Below, piece after piece: positions 27,341-38,165 of a stretch of DNA of 64,000 nucleotides (positions within the stretch are counted from its first letter, which is position 1; each line of letters opens with the position of its first letter). Made by a program: the position numbers and the translations under genes. Source of the stretch: Symbiodinium natans (Eukaryota > Sar > Dinophyceae > Suessiales > Symbiodiniaceae); NCBI GenBank assembly GCA_905221605.1, contig CAJNDS010001001.1:931049-995048 (forward strand), read 5' to 3'. The notes under the pieces were generated by a model that saw only the letters and a list, made by a program, of their open reading frames with translations, had not been told where the DNA came from and ran no database searches.

Positions 27341-27544
27341 CTAAAGCAAGCCCCACAAGCCCCACACTCCAGGCACTCCAAAACCCCGCATGCTGCGGCC
27401 CGGGGCCATGAGCTCAGGTAGGTCCAAGCCCCGCTCCTCTGCTGGGGCGATGATGATGATGATGATGATGATGTGCTCATGGGTTTCCCTACTACCCCCC
27501 TCTATACTACACCCCCGTAGGTTCCTTCCTTGAGGAACCTTCAT
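27341..27544 (-). CDS. 67-codon ORF with an (ATC)8 tract
   Basis: ATG at 27544, then KVPQGRNLRGCSIEGG, ETHEH, eight Ile from an ATC microsatellite, PAEERGLDLPELMAPG and a Gly/Trp-rich end, TAG. Codon bias is high on both sides of the microsatellite. It may be a whole small ORF or one exon. Confidence 0.4.
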   Translation of the reverse strand: MKVPQGRNLRGCSIEGGSRETHEHIIIIIIIIAPAEERGLDLPELMAPGRSMRGFGVPGVWGLWGLL

Positions 27545-27570
27545 GAGGCTTGATTCTCCCTAAATCGCCT

Positions 27571-28116
27571 TCACTCTGGGGGGAACCTAGGGTAGTAGGG
27601 GAACCCTGATGTTTGTCTGCATTGGCAGTCGCCGCCTGAAGGATTCTGTTTATGACTGTATGGTGACATGACGAAGATGATGGGTGGTGCTGCCACAGTT
27701 GAGAACATCAAAGTTGAACAGAACAGTACGCTTCCACGGGGCTCACAGATGTCCCGGGCGCCACCGCCAAAAACGGATTTCCACATGAAATAGACTCGCA
27801 TGTTCAATGTTTGAGAGCCGTCGCGCCCGCCCCACCATTCAGCTTCCACAGACTCATGGGAGTGACCATCGCTGCTCTTTCCCGAAGGCTCCCTTGGAGC
27901 CTTATACGGAAACTCCAATCTCCATCTCCCTAGACCTGAAGCCCTGAACATGAATCGAGCCCCCTCAGTTAAGCCCTTACCCCTGACATGTCCTTGGCAA
28001 TGGAAGCCATGGTGACCCATTCGACGCCCAACGAGGCAGTGGAGACCTGGAGGATACCAGGTTGTCAAAAAAAATCTCGGTACCCTGAACTCTTGATTGG
28101 GACTCTTAGGAAGCAT
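27571..28116 (-). CDS. Longest uninterrupted ORF in the window, 181 aa
   Basis: ATG at 28116 to TGA at 27571 with no repeat interruption. Segments include LGRWRLEFPYKAPREP, HESVEAEWWGGRDGS, MRVYFMWKSVFGGGARD and the hydrophobic VAAPPIIFVMSPY. About 28% of codons start with G. No family recognised. Introns within it cannot be excluded. Confidence 0.45.
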   Translation of the reverse strand: MLPKSPNQEFRVPRFFLTTWYPPGLHCLVGRRMGHHGFHCQGHVRGKGLTEGARFMFRASGLGRWRLEFPYKAPREPSGKSSDGHSHESVEAEWWGGRDGSQTLNMRVYFMWKSVFGGGARDICEPRGSVLFCSTLMFSTVAAPPIIFVMSPYSHKQNPSGGDCQCRQTSGFPYYPRFPPE

Positions 28117-28267
28117 AGACTCAATCCAGTGAGGGCCTAAACCCTAAACCCTAAACCCCAAAGCTCCATAATCCAGATCCAACCCCGTTCTTGCATGCAG
28201 CACGTTCCAGTCAGGCCTGCTCTGCGTCCTATGAACGTTACCTGTACGCACCTGTATGAACCCCCTA

Positions 28268-28346
28268 AACCCTAGCCCTAAACCCTAAACCCTAAACCCT
28301 AAACCCTAAACCCTAAACCCTAAACCCTAAACCCTAAACCCTAAAC
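28268..28346 (-). repeat. CCCTAAA array joined to a family A end
   Basis: About 11 units end at ...CCCTAAACCTCCAAGTGG. On the minus strand this is CCACTTGGAG|GTTTAGGG: the first bases of family A pass directly into telomere-type repeat, where an intact element would read GTTCATGG. Confidence 0.8.
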
Positions 28347-28445
28347 CTCCAAGTGGGGCTTGCAAAGCCTCCCAGGAAGTTCAGTGACCTACCTGCATTG
28401 CCCCGAAGCCTTGGGGCAGGCGTCGAGAAGGGGTAGAGACGAGCA

Positions 28446-28781
28446 ATGCTTAGGATAGGGCTTTTCGGTTTAGGGCAGAGACTTGCTTGCAAGAACCGGC
28501 AGCCATTGGCAAGTTTTCACATCAACGCCCAGGCACTTCGGTGCACCCCAAACCAACAAAAAAGGACGGAGAAAACATGCAAACACCCACGAATCGCAAG
28601 TGAAGTGCATTTCACCGGGGCAAAGTGGGTGCTTTCAATTGCGGTTTCAAACCGCAGCCTGTTTGCTACTCTAGCCAGGAACCACCGGAAAAAAAGCCTC
28701 TGTGTTGGAAACCCCCCACCGGGGTTCGGACTTGCAGGAAACGCTGCAAGATGCACAAGTACAGGTTGCCCTGTCATGTGA
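28446..28781 (+). CDS. 111-codon ORF, uncertain
   Basis: ATG to TGA, open, including ASFHINAQALRCTPNQQK and SEVHFTGAKWVLSIAVSN. A long antisense frame (28517-28795) is also open. Coding bias is moderate. Function unknown. Confidence 0.3.
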   Translation: MLRIGLFGLGQRLACKNRQPLASFHINAQALRCTPNQQKRTEKTCKHPRIASEVHFTGAKWVLSIAVSNRSLFATLARNHRKKSLCVGNPPPGFGLAGNAARCTSTGCPVM

Positions 28782-28998
28782 CAAACGAGCGGCAAATCCT
28801 GAATAGGTTCAGGGTTTAGGGTTTACGGTTTAGGGCTTTATTTTCCCTCCTGCTTGATAGGTTTTAGGGCGAAGGATCACCGATTGGAGGAGGCTTACCA
28901 ACACAGGTGCAAAGAGCCCTCTTCAAACAACCGCGGAAAAGGCCAGGTTTCTCAAATGATCCGGCCCCAGCCCCGAGCACTCCACTAAACCCTAAACC

Positions 28999-29329
28999 CT
29001 AGAGCAGCAAAAGAGGCGCCTTGTGATCCGTCCAGTCTGAGCAATCCGACGCCCAGGCGACGTTCACGATCTCAGTGGGCTCCCAACGGCTTGGGACACC
29101 CTGGGAAGACATTTCTATAGGCTCGAGTGTAGAACATGCGAAACCCTAAGCCCTAAGCCCTAAACATATAAGTCCGATTTTGCTTCAAGCGATGTTGTGC
29201 GAGGACAGCATAGAGCGACCCCTGCAATACTTGTGGCTCGAATGATAGCAGGGACCCCAAGCGGGTGTCCGAAATGCCGAGATCCGGATCGCTTCGTGGA
29301 GGATTTCCCGACTTCGTCAGGCTTTCATC
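28999..29329 (-). CDS. Gene model with telomere-type intron and acceptor
   Basis: Exon 29166-29329 begins at CCCAGGGTTTAG| with DESLTKSGNPPRSDPDLG. Exon 28999-29100 (GVPSRWEPTEIVNVAWAS, DCSDWTDHKAPLLLL, TAG) follows ATGTCTTCCCAG|. Between them lies GTTTAGGGCTTAGGGCTTAGGG. Two frames are open in the 3' half of the first exon. Only the one ending SLEAKSDLY is in phase with the second exon, and that would need an extra short intron. The final TAG abuts a TTTAGGG tract. Confidence 0.4.
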
Positions 29330-29399
29330 CTAAACCCTGGGACCTACCACAACCTAAACTCAGAAACCCTTGTTATAAACCCTAAACCCTAAACCCTAA

Positions 29400-29884
29400 T
29401 CAAGGTGAAGGGATCGGGGTGGCTGGGTCCCCCCACATTCTGCGAGATCGCCTGTGCAGCGGCAAGGAATCAGCCGAGGGCTTCCGGTTTCCCCAAACCC
29501 TAAACCCTAAACCCTGAACCCTGAACCCTAAACCCTAAACCCTAAACCCTAAACCCTAAACCCTAAACCCTAAACCCTACACAGTGTGAGACCAGAAGCT
29601 GTATGGGTGCCTCGGAGAGACGGTGCAAGATGGGTTCGGCGGAGATACCCATGGCCGCCTCTCTGCATCGGCTGCAACAAGCGGACTGCACAAGTTTGTA
29701 CATTGTACTCAATCCCTAAACCCTAAACCCTAAACCCTAAACCCTAAACCCTAAGCCCTAAACCCTAAACCCTAAACCCGGGAACCCTGGGGGCAAAAAG
29801 GTCCCTGTTTAAGGGAGCCAGAAGAGGGTGCTGTGCCATTGCCTCTTTGCTCTCCTCTACAAAGATGCACCCGCGCAAAACTAG
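29400..29884 (+). CDS. Exon islands split by a CCCTAAA intron
   Basis: Island 29411-29487 (GVAGSPHILRDRLCSGKE, SAEGF, then |GTTTCCCC) is followed by 29596-29697 and 29822-29884. In one frame 29596-29697 reads KLYGCLGETVQDGFGGDT and joins in phase to KRVLCHCLFALLYKDAPA, ending TAG. In a second frame all three islands join in phase. The intron 29698-29821 carries about nine CCCTAAA units. Frame choice is unresolved; function unknown. Confidence 0.4.
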
Positions 29885-30789
29885 AGGGTTCTTAAGGGAT
29901 GGGGGTTCAAGTGGGGTACATAACCCAAGGTTCTCTAATACTCCCTACTACTCCCTAAAGCTCCCTCGCCTTCGCTAGGTACCTACCCCCATGAACCCCC
30001 CTCCCTTAAGAACCCTACAACAAAAGTAGCTCGAAAATCGCCCGGGGCCCGTCACAAAGAAAAACCAAAGCAGCTATCAGGCGAACAGCCCAATCCATCC
30101 GAACGCCTCAAAGAGACGACCCTAAACCCTAAACCCTAAACCCTAAACCCTAAACCCTAAACCCTAAACCGCAATAAACCCTAGACCGCAAAAAAGCTGG
30201 GTGCGGGGCCAGCTGCAACGACTACATTTGGGTACCTATAAGAAGGGTGATGGGTGGCGCAACTATGGTTACAACCTTATCTCGGGTACCTCTAACCCTA
30301 CTTAGAAGTACCCGTGAACCTTCAAGTAGGCTGGCAATTGGGAGGCTTCAGGTGCTGTCCCTAAACCCTAAACCCTAAACCCTAAACCCTAAACCCTCCT
30401 AACACCCTCCTCACCTCGCGGCGGTGCTTGGGCGATGCAAGTGGCCACACGGCGTTCGCAATCTCCTCTGAGGGTTCAGGGTTCAGGGTTTAGGGTTTAT
30501 GGTTTCGGGGAGTTCGTTGCGGCTGGGGACTATAATTGGTTGTTTCCGAAAATAGAGGCACCCTTTTGGGGATTCCTTCAAGGTGATTCTATGCTATTTG
30601 GGGTAGAAAAGGGGTACCCCTATTTTCGGAGAGCCCCCGAAAAAAGATCATCTGCCACCAGACTCCTGCGACGTGAAGTCGCTGGCGCTGGTCTTCGTGG
30701 CCTTGCTTGCAGGATCCAACCCTAAACCCTAAACCCCAAAACCTAAACCCTAAACCCTAAACCCTAAACCGAGACTTCGCAGACTTGCC

Positions 30790-30906
30790 CTACTTGGAAT
30801 TTCAGGGTACTTAGAACCCCAAGGATAACTGTACTTATAAGTCCCCTAAGTCCTCTAAGTAGGTTATAAGTAGACACATATATGAAAGTACCCATGAACG
30901 TCCAAG
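30790..30906. mobile_element. Family A element
   Basis: ACTTGGAATTTCAGGGTACTTAG and GTACCCATGAACGTCCAAGTA are imperfect arms. The interior AGTCCCCTAAGTCCTCTAAGTAGG matches the copies at 1207 and 17947. From about 31040 to 31480 I see no supported gene. Confidence 0.65.
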
Positions 30907-31969
30907 TAAGGGTCCATGTACCCAAGCATACGAAATACTTGGGCCTTGAACGTACCTCCCCTAGAGGGACGTTGAGGCCCAAGTGTATAATCATGAGGCA
31001 CATGACCCTTAGAGTCTAGTACAGATGTGACACAGCATGGCTGCAAGTAGCCTAAGGTGGGTTACTTGCAAGATAGCCTGACACGTTTCCTCACGCTGCT
31101 ATGGAGGGGAGTCCACTCCGCCACCGCTGTGAGGTCTAACTGAAGATTACCAAGCTAGAGTTTGGGGCTTCAGAGCCGGGGTCAAAAAGGAGCAATTCTT
31201 CCTTGTGGCAAAAAGGTGCACGTCTTGAATGGTCGGTAGGACTAACGGCCTCAAGATGTAGGGTCTTCCTTAACATGTAACTTCCAGCTAGGTGCCTAGA
31301 GTAGTACATACATGTGCAAATCTCTCTGTGTATATACCTCCCTGGAAGATTGAGCCGCGACAGGAGGGCCCTTCAGTCCCTTCGCGAAGCCCTTCAACCC
31401 GAATCGCGGGGTTTGGGTGCTGGGGTTCATCGAAGGTGCGTTCCTGGGCAGGTTTTCGGGTTTAAGGGTTTAGGCTAGCTTAGAATATGCACACGGTTCA
31501 GCTTCTGTAACAATATATAGGGTTGGGGCCTCAACACGTTCTCTCCCTAAATCCTAAACCCTAAACCCTAAACCCGACTGAGTTGTTGGCGGCTGCAGCC
31601 GGCGAGTCCAAGAGCAGTTGGTGATCTCGGCGCGTGGGTCGGGAAGTGCTCTGCTTAGGGTTAGGGTTTAGGGCTCGTAGTGTTTAGGGTTTAGGGTTTA
31701 GGGTTTAGGGTTTCGGGCTTCCACATTCCAACCTGGGGGATTCTTAAACAAAAAAGCTCGAAGGGGCAAGCCCTTGCAAACGCCAAGAAGACCCTCCCGA
31801 ATGGATGCCTCCAAGGCGAGCCAGAACACGGAAATCGCATAAAAAGGCTCAAAGGCCTATAGGCCTATAGCGTCGACCCGTAAGGCCCCCTCATGCTGCA
31901 CTAGAGTTGGCCTATTGGACTTGCCCTGGAACCCGTGACCAGACCTATACTCCCCTTAGAACCTTCACA

Positions 31970-32075
31970 AAAATAGTATTTTGAATGTCCTCTTGGGCTT
32001 TATATAAACACAAATGTAAACAACATATTTTTAGTATCCTCTTGGGCTTTATATAAACCAAAAATTTTAAAAAAC
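31970..32075 (+). repeat. Tandem duplication, about 55 bp
   Basis: (G/T)TCCTCTTGGGCTTTATATAAAC(A/C)(A/C)AAA occurs twice in direct tandem within an AT-rich stretch. Confidence 0.75.
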
Positions 32076-32106
32076 ATGATACTTCCCAAGGGGGATATAG
32101 ACACAC

Positions 32107-32160
32107 CACTCTTTCGCCTGCCAAACTGGATCTTCTTCCAAGCCGACGTGCAAGACAAGG
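32107..32160 (-). CDS. Candidate small basic exon
   Basis: PCLARRLGRRSSLAGERV, from GAACTGTCCAG| to |GTGTGTC. It is Arg-rich. Function unknown. Confidence 0.3.
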
Positions 32161-32587
32161 CTGGACAGTTCGGCATCCCTGACCCCCCCGGTGGTAAGGG
32201 CAAAAGCCCGGCGTTTAGGGTTTAGGGTTAGGGTTTAGGCTTTGGGGTTTGGGGTTTAGGGTTTAGGGTTTAGGGCTACCCGAAGAAGGATGAGCGTCGA
32301 TGTTGTGCCCCTGTGTCTGCACTTGAGGGCTGAGGGCATGAGAATTGTGGTCTGGTGAGTCCCTGAGGGAATCGAAGATTTGGAGAGCCTGACATCAGGA
32401 TCGGATCTACTGTCATCCTTAAACCCTAAACCCTAAACCCTAAACCCTAAACCCTAAACCCTAAACCCTAAACCCTAAACCCGTCGCGAAGCTGTAGGCT
32501 TGGGGGGGGGGGGGGGGGGGCGGCAGGGCGGTCGTCGAACTGTCCAAAGGTTGCCGCAGACTGAGGGCCCCTCTCAGAACCTTTTGG

Positions 32588-32810
32588 ACCAATCTTAGGG
32601 TAGTCACATGGTCCCTGTTTAGGGTTTAGGGTTTAGGGTTTAGGGTTAGGGCTTAGGGTAGTTACATGGTCCCTTAGTATGGGACATCCCACAGGGGACC
32701 CGTTATTAACCCCTTGTATACCCTATACGACATAGGGGCCCATACTTCAGAACCCTTTAAAGGAGGTAAGGGACCGTATTGAGGGCCCATGAAACTACCC
32801 CGAGGACCAC
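32588..32810. mobile_element. Family D element with duplicated end around a TTTAGGG tract
   Basis: AGGGTAGTCACATGGTCCCT is followed by about five TTTAGGG-like units, then AGGGTAGTTACATGGTCCCTTAG and a complete D element ending GGGCCCATGAAACTACCC. The same terminus occurs twice with the array between. Confidence 0.7.
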
Positions 32811-33596
32811 ATGAAACCCAAAAGGGTTTTAACGCTTGTACCTCTGTCTCTCCATGGCGACTATAGGGGCCTGAAGAATTAGAACAGGGTTTTTGGGGGA
32901 GGTTTTTTAGTATTATGACACAGGGGCCATAAGGAAATAGTAGTAGCAAATTATTTTCCGACACCTACATTGCGAAGCTGATTTTTTGTTGGATTTCTAG
33001 TGCTCTGCATGCGCATCGAAGGTGAGGTCTGGTTCCAACAATATGGTTTAGGGTTTAGGGTTTAGGGTTTCTCCTATACCGAGAACCCAAGCCTGCCAAG
33101 GGGATTTAAGGTTAGGGTTTAGGGTTCAGGGTTAGGGTTTAGGGTTTAGGGCACTTCCAATAGCTCTACACTCAGAAGCTCGCGACATCGTAGTTCCCCA
33201 TGCCGGAAAACCTCTAAGAAGCCCTACCATAAGAAGCCCAAACCTACCTTTTTCGTAGGTTGCCCAAGAATCCTGCAAGGGATTTTAGAATAACAACCTA
33301 CAAAGAAGCAGGCTTTGGGTGCTTCAGGTAGGCCCCTGAACGTCAACTTTTGAGGAACCCTGAGGTTGAAAACAAAGCAAACTGCACAGGACCCCTCGTC
33401 GGCGGCAATCTTTCGAGGTAGAAACGCAACGCCCGAACTGCCGAGGCAGGCGCTTCTTGGGCTGGGCATGGGCTTGTCAAGCTTCTAGCCGGGTCATGGA
33501 GCCATAAGGTATTCTACGAGGACGTCGCCGTTAGCAGTTGCGACTTCCTTCCCTACAGCGGAACAAGACTTCCCAAACCCCAAAACCCTAAACCCT

Positions 33597-33706
33597 TAGT
33601 AGCCCAGTAGCCATATCAGAATAAGGGTACCTTGTTTGGGTTGGTCACTATTACAAGAGAACCTTGAACAACAAAAAGAATTCAGGGCACCGCTGGGCTA
33701 CCAAGA
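33597..33706. mobile_element. Family B-like element
   Basis: TAGTAGCCCAGTAGCC and CACCGCTGGGCTACCA are the inverted ends. It shares the interior AAGGGTACCTTGTTTGGGTTGG with 37486-37592. Confidence 0.65.
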
Positions 33707-34395
33707 ACCAATAAAGGCTAGGGCCGGTGCGGATTACATCTACCTTCAGAGGGCCCTATAAGGCCACACACAACGGTGGCCCTAAACCCTTTTAAGCACG
33801 GACTGAGGCGGCTGCCGGCAACACCTGAAAGCAGGGCCTTCTTGCCCCTAAACCCTAAACCCTAAACCCTAAACCCTAAACCCTGAACCCTGAACCCTAA
33901 ACCCTAAGCGGTTCTTTGTTGCTTCGGGCTCGGAGCTACACGCCTGCCTCTCGGCGCCGGAGCATTTTCCGAGCTAGTCTCAGAGGGCCTCGTCCTCCCC
34001 CCGTTCGAACCTGCGCAGAGATGTGGCTGAGTTCTGGGTTTAGGGTTTAGGGTTCAGGGTTTAGGGTTTAGGGGCGTGTCGCTCCTGCAATCCCATGGCT
34101 AACCCGAACCCTAAACCTTCAACATTTAGGGTGGGCAGGGCTTTTACTTGTATGACTTTTTACAGCAGTTTTGTATTTGGATTTATGCTGTGTTGCGGTT
34201 TTGCATGTATTGCCGTGTTTCTCTACACACATAAGTTGTTCCTTAGAGGGCTTCTTCCAGCGTTTTCATAGGGCTTAGGATTCATTCCTCAGCGCCCAGG
34301 TACATCCAGCGCGGAGGCTCGCCCGGGCAGCGCAGCTGTACGGTTCCTGGCTGGTAGAACCTGGCAGGGAGGGGGCGAAGCCCAAAGGAAACTAC

Positions 34396-34695
34396 CTGTA
34401 GCTGCGATATGCTCCGCAAGGCTCAAGAAGATTGTGGCTCGCTGATGCTCGCTGATCCCTGAACGCGATGCCTGAAAAACTGGCCTTTCCTCGCGTCGGT
34501 CGCGTCCCAGCCCCAACCCGCAAGAACCGGGGGCCCACAACCCTTGGTCTAAAGGGAAGCTACACGGTCCCTGGATATGGTCCCTTACCTTCTGTAAAGG
34601 GTTCTGCAGTCTGGGGCCCTTGGGCTTTATAGGGCACATAAGGGGGAGTACATCAGGGTTCCCCGTTTTTCAGGGCCCATATTCAGGGACTGCCA
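34396..34695 (-). CDS. Candidate 50-codon exon next to a family D element
   Basis: The D element (34551-34695) ends in the minus direction GTGTAGCTTCCCTTTAG|. Exon 34396-34548 follows: RVVGPRFLRVGAGTRPTR, ASFSGIAFRDQRASASHN and CGAYRSYR, then |GTAGTTTCC. About 17 of 50 codons begin with G. A match between element edge and acceptor is again seen. The upstream partner exon was not resolved. Confidence 0.5.
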
Positions 34696-35382
34696 TAAGG
34701 CATAGCTCTGAACCCCTTTTGGGCACGGACTGAGGAAGCTGCCGGCGACGTGATAGCCGAGTTTTCTCGCTCTGAGCCCTAAAAGCCGAAAGCCTAAACC
34801 CGAAACCCTGAACTCCAAACATTTCATTGGCCGGGTGGCTGCTGGATGCACTTGGGAGCTTGCCAATGATCCGTCCACAGCTCGGGTCTGCCTGTGATGT
34901 GGTTCCTGGGCGCGCGCGCGTGTCTGAGCTTTGTTTTTTTTTTTTGGGGGGGGGGGGTCTTTACTGGGATGACCCTTAAACACCCTCCAAAAAGCTACTT
35001 AAAGCCCATCTTCTTATGACTCAAGAAAGGCAACATATGAAAAATCCTAAGACCCGACCCCAGCGAAAGCCGAATCTCACCCGAAGGAGCATCCCAAGAG
35101 CCTCATACCGTTTCATGGTTGGGGGAAGCCCTTAATTCAGGCATCCGGGGCTTAGGGTATTAGGGTGCAGGCTCCTGACTTCAGTGGTTTTGGGCTCTCT
35201 AGGCATCCGGTGTCAATAACAAACAATGCTTGGAGGCTCGTCTGGGTACTTATAAGTAGGGTTCTGAGCAAGGCATCTACGGTTGTAACCGCATTTACGG
35301 CGTTTATAAAGTCAACTTCCAAGAAGGCCATAAACCCAAAGCACCTATTTCTGTTCTTAGGGTACTTCTGAATCCTACTCTA

Positions 35383-35500
35383 ACCCTAACCCTAAACCCT
35401 AAACCTAAACCCTAAACCCTAAACCCTAAACCTAAACCCTAAACCCTAAACCCTAAACCCTAAACCCTAAACCCTAAACCCTAAACCCTAAACCCTAAAC
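35383..35500 (-). repeat. CCCTAAA array ending at a family A arm
   Basis: About 16 units, then CCCAAATGAACCTCCAAG. The right arm of family A is preserved but the rest of the element is absent. The island after it (35518-35598) is open on both strands. Confidence 0.85.
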
Positions 35501-35608
35501 CCAAATGAACCTCCAAGCAGTGCATCCCGGCGTCCGCATCCAGCCGTCGCGGGTGCCAGGCATGGAACGAGGGAGGCAGATGCTGAGCACGGGACTTCGT
35601 GGGTGGGG

Positions 35609-35735
35609 GGCTAGGGTTTAGGGTTTGGGGTTTGGGGTTTGGGGTTTGGGGTTTAGGGTTTAGGGTTTAGGGTTTAGGGTTTAGGGTTTAGGGTTTAGGG
35701 TTTAGGGTTTAGGGTTAGGGTTTAGGGTTTCAAAC
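35609..35735 (+). repeat. TTTAGGG array facing the previous one
   Basis: About 17 TTTAGGG/TTTGGGG units. With the CCCTAAA array at 35383-35500 it makes an inverted pair around a 100-bp island. Confidence 0.9.
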
Positions 35736-36457
35736 CAAACCGTTTGGGGTCTAAATTACGGGTTTAGGGTTTAGGGTCACAGTAGTGGGGTTTCATGTAG
35801 CTAGGATATAATAAGTGCTCCAAGCAACGTTGCAAGTTACAAACATACCTACCCTAGCCATAAGCCTACTTACAGGTGCCAATGGACCTCCAAGCAGCTG
35901 GTGGTCAAAAAACCTCTTGTAAACGCTGAAGGGTGGTCGACAGCATGACGAATGCCCCAGGGATGAGTGCTCGGTTTGGGCTCTTCTCGTGAGCTTCAGG
36001 GTTGTCAGGCTGCTCTGCTGGCTAGGGCTTGTAATTGGAAGGCTCCCAGCGAAAGCCCTCAGCCCTTGTGCAACCACTTAAGCTGAGCAAGGCAACAGGC
36101 AACAGGTGAGAGAAAGACGGAACAAGCAACAGGTGACAGAGAGACGGAATCCGAAGCCATAAAATGTGGAGGTCAGAATATTTACTAGTAATGGTCTTCC
36201 CTCATGCTCCCTTTCTTACAACAACCCCCCAAAACCCTCTTCTAATTCTTAAGGCCTGTATACTAGACCCGAAACTCTAAACCCTAAACCCTAGAATCTC
36301 CAAAGGATGCAGGCAGGAGGCTCGCCAGTCCTCTCGTTTGAGAGGATTGCCGGCTTCGGCCTTGCCTGTCGCAAACGTGTGCAACGTGTCGTCGATGGGA
36401 TTAGGCCTTGCCCTGTGGAACAATCAAAGGTCTGGGAGTCTGTTTAGGGTTTAGGGC

Positions 36458-36700
36458 TTAGGGTTTAGCAGGGCGAAGCTTCAAGGAGTCGACTCCGGAC
36501 ATTTTCCTGCTGGCAGTCAGAAGAAATCGGGAGATATGCAGAAACGTCGAAAGGGGCTGAGCAGATGGTCGGCGACCGTACCAGCGTGCCTCCCTCTCTC
36601 GCAACTCGCTCCAATCATGGCATACGCAAAGCGCACACAGCTGCCCCTTGCCTAGATATCTGACTCTCAAACCTCCCCGAATGTAGGTAAAGATATACAT
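36458..36700 (-). CDS. 80-codon ORF, basic
   Basis: ATG at 36700, open to TAA at 36458, including GQLCALCVCHDWSELRER, PLSTFLHISRFLLTASRK and SGVDSLKLRPAKP. The end overlaps a TTTAGGG tract (minus ...GCTAAACCCTAA). CALCVCHD could bind a metal; inference only. Confidence 0.35.
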   Translation of the reverse strand: MYIFTYIRGGLRVRYLGKGQLCALCVCHDWSELREREARWYGRRPSAQPLSTFLHISRFLLTASRKMSGVDSLKLRPAKP

Positions 36701-36993
36701 TGAGACACGACCCCAAGCAGCCGCCTCGGACGTACACTGGATGCACTAAGCCCTAAATCTCACGACACCCTAAACCCTAAACCCTAAGACCTAAGCCCTA
36801 CATAAGCCCGAAGCCCTCTGCTCACCTCTGCGACATCTCGCGTTCTCGAAGATCTATAGCGATATCGAAACATGTCCGTGCAGCTCAGTGGACAAGTGTC
36901 GGAGCTGTTGGCCCCCCCCTTGTCTTTTGGGAAAGCATCCTGGGCCCGATGTCAAGGAACTGACCACTTTAGAGTACTCCCGAATTCTCATAG

Positions 36994-37154
36994 CTTATTC
37001 CACAAAGATATCTTAAGGTAGACTCAAGAGTAACCTAGGAATAAAGGAGGGTGCCCCGGTTGGCTTCACGGGGCTTCTAAGGGAATAAGGGCCTACTCTG
37101 GGTCCGAGTCATTTCGCTACCCATCAACACAAGAAGTGCAACTTTGTGGCACAG
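36994..37154 (+). CDS. Two islands joined across a family B intron
   Basis: LIPQRYLKVDSR, 36994-37029, lies between TCTCATAG| and AGA|GTAACCTAGG. The family B element follows and ends GGTCCGAG|. SFRYPSTQEVQLCGT, 37109-37154, continues in phase to G|GTACTG. The element runs exactly from donor to acceptor. Function unknown. Confidence 0.4.
37030..37108 (+). mobile_element. Family B element in the position of a GT-AG intron
   Basis: At 79 bp this is the shortest complete B copy: GTAACCTAGGAATAAAG...GGAATAAGGGCCTACTCTGGGTCCGAG. The flanks GACTC and GAGTC are inverted. Confidence 0.65.
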
Positions 37155-37485
37155 GTACTGCCTTGATCCGGATCCTGTGCCACAGTGCGCGGATTTGTGG
37201 GTTCAGGGTTTAGGGGTACTAAACGCTATACCCCAAACCCTCAGCCCTAATCCTAAATAGGGCCCATATGCTCCCAGCTGTGCTGCCTTATACGTGGACT
37301 TCGCCAAGATCGAGCCTCACTGTATGGAAGGAACGTCTTCGAAGTAAGATGCTCCGAAACCGACCAAGGGGATATGCCCTAAACCCTAAACCCTAAACGT
37401 TTAGCATGGCTTGGGGGGTTTGAGACGAGAGGGTTCAGGCCCCACGTGGGGACGATCGTTGGATCCTCCGAAGCCCCAGACTTGG

Positions 37486-37592
37486 TGGCCCAGCAACCAT
37501 CTTATAATAAGGGCACCTTTTTTGGGTTGGTTATTTGATAAGGGAACCCAGAACCCAAACAAAAAGGGCAAAGGGCACCACTGGGCTAGCAA
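37486..37592. mobile_element. Family B-like element
   Basis: GGTGGCCCAGCAACC and GGCACCACTGGGCTAGC are imperfect inverted ends. Interior AAGGGCACCTTTTTTGGGTTGG. Confidence 0.65.
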
Positions 37593-37772
37593 GCTGACGA
37601 AGCAGACCGGCTATGGTTAAAAACATTTGTCGCGGGGGCGCACAATCATCCCGAGGTCCCGCAGGGCCCAGCTTCGGGGTGGAGGGTTTAGGGTTTAGGG
37701 TTTAGGGTTGAGGGTTTAGGGTTTAGGGTTTCGGGCTTAGGGTGAACTTGGTGGCTTTCTTGGACGCGGCGG

Positions 37773-37800
37773 GCGGGGGGGGGGGGGGGGGGGGGGGGGG
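37773..37800 (+). repeat. Long G homopolymer
   Basis: A G-run of about 28, the longest single one seen. Comparable C-runs lie at 52884-52910 and 15241-15260. Confidence 0.9.
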
Positions 37801-38165
37801 TGTGGTTGTTGCTCGCTTTTTTGAGGGAAAGTGTTCATGCAGGTAGGTGAGGAAGCCACCTCGCCACCTTGCCAAAGCTTTGAGCGAAGCCAATAAGTGA
37901 GGTTTTCAGTGACCCAGGGAACAGAAAGTACATATACTTTTTAGGGCTGCTTACCTAATATAGGGAACCCGAAACCCGAAAGTTAAAAATGTATACTACT
38001 GAGCCGCCTAGCGAAACCCACGTAGACACAACCCTGGAATACCATGAGCCCTAGTCTTTGCTTCAGTGTACCTCACCTCAAAAACCCCCCCTTGCTACAA
38101 CAGCCCTTCCAGCATTGTTAGGCAGCCTACAAAAGATAAGTTTTGGGTTCGTAAGGTAGGAAACT

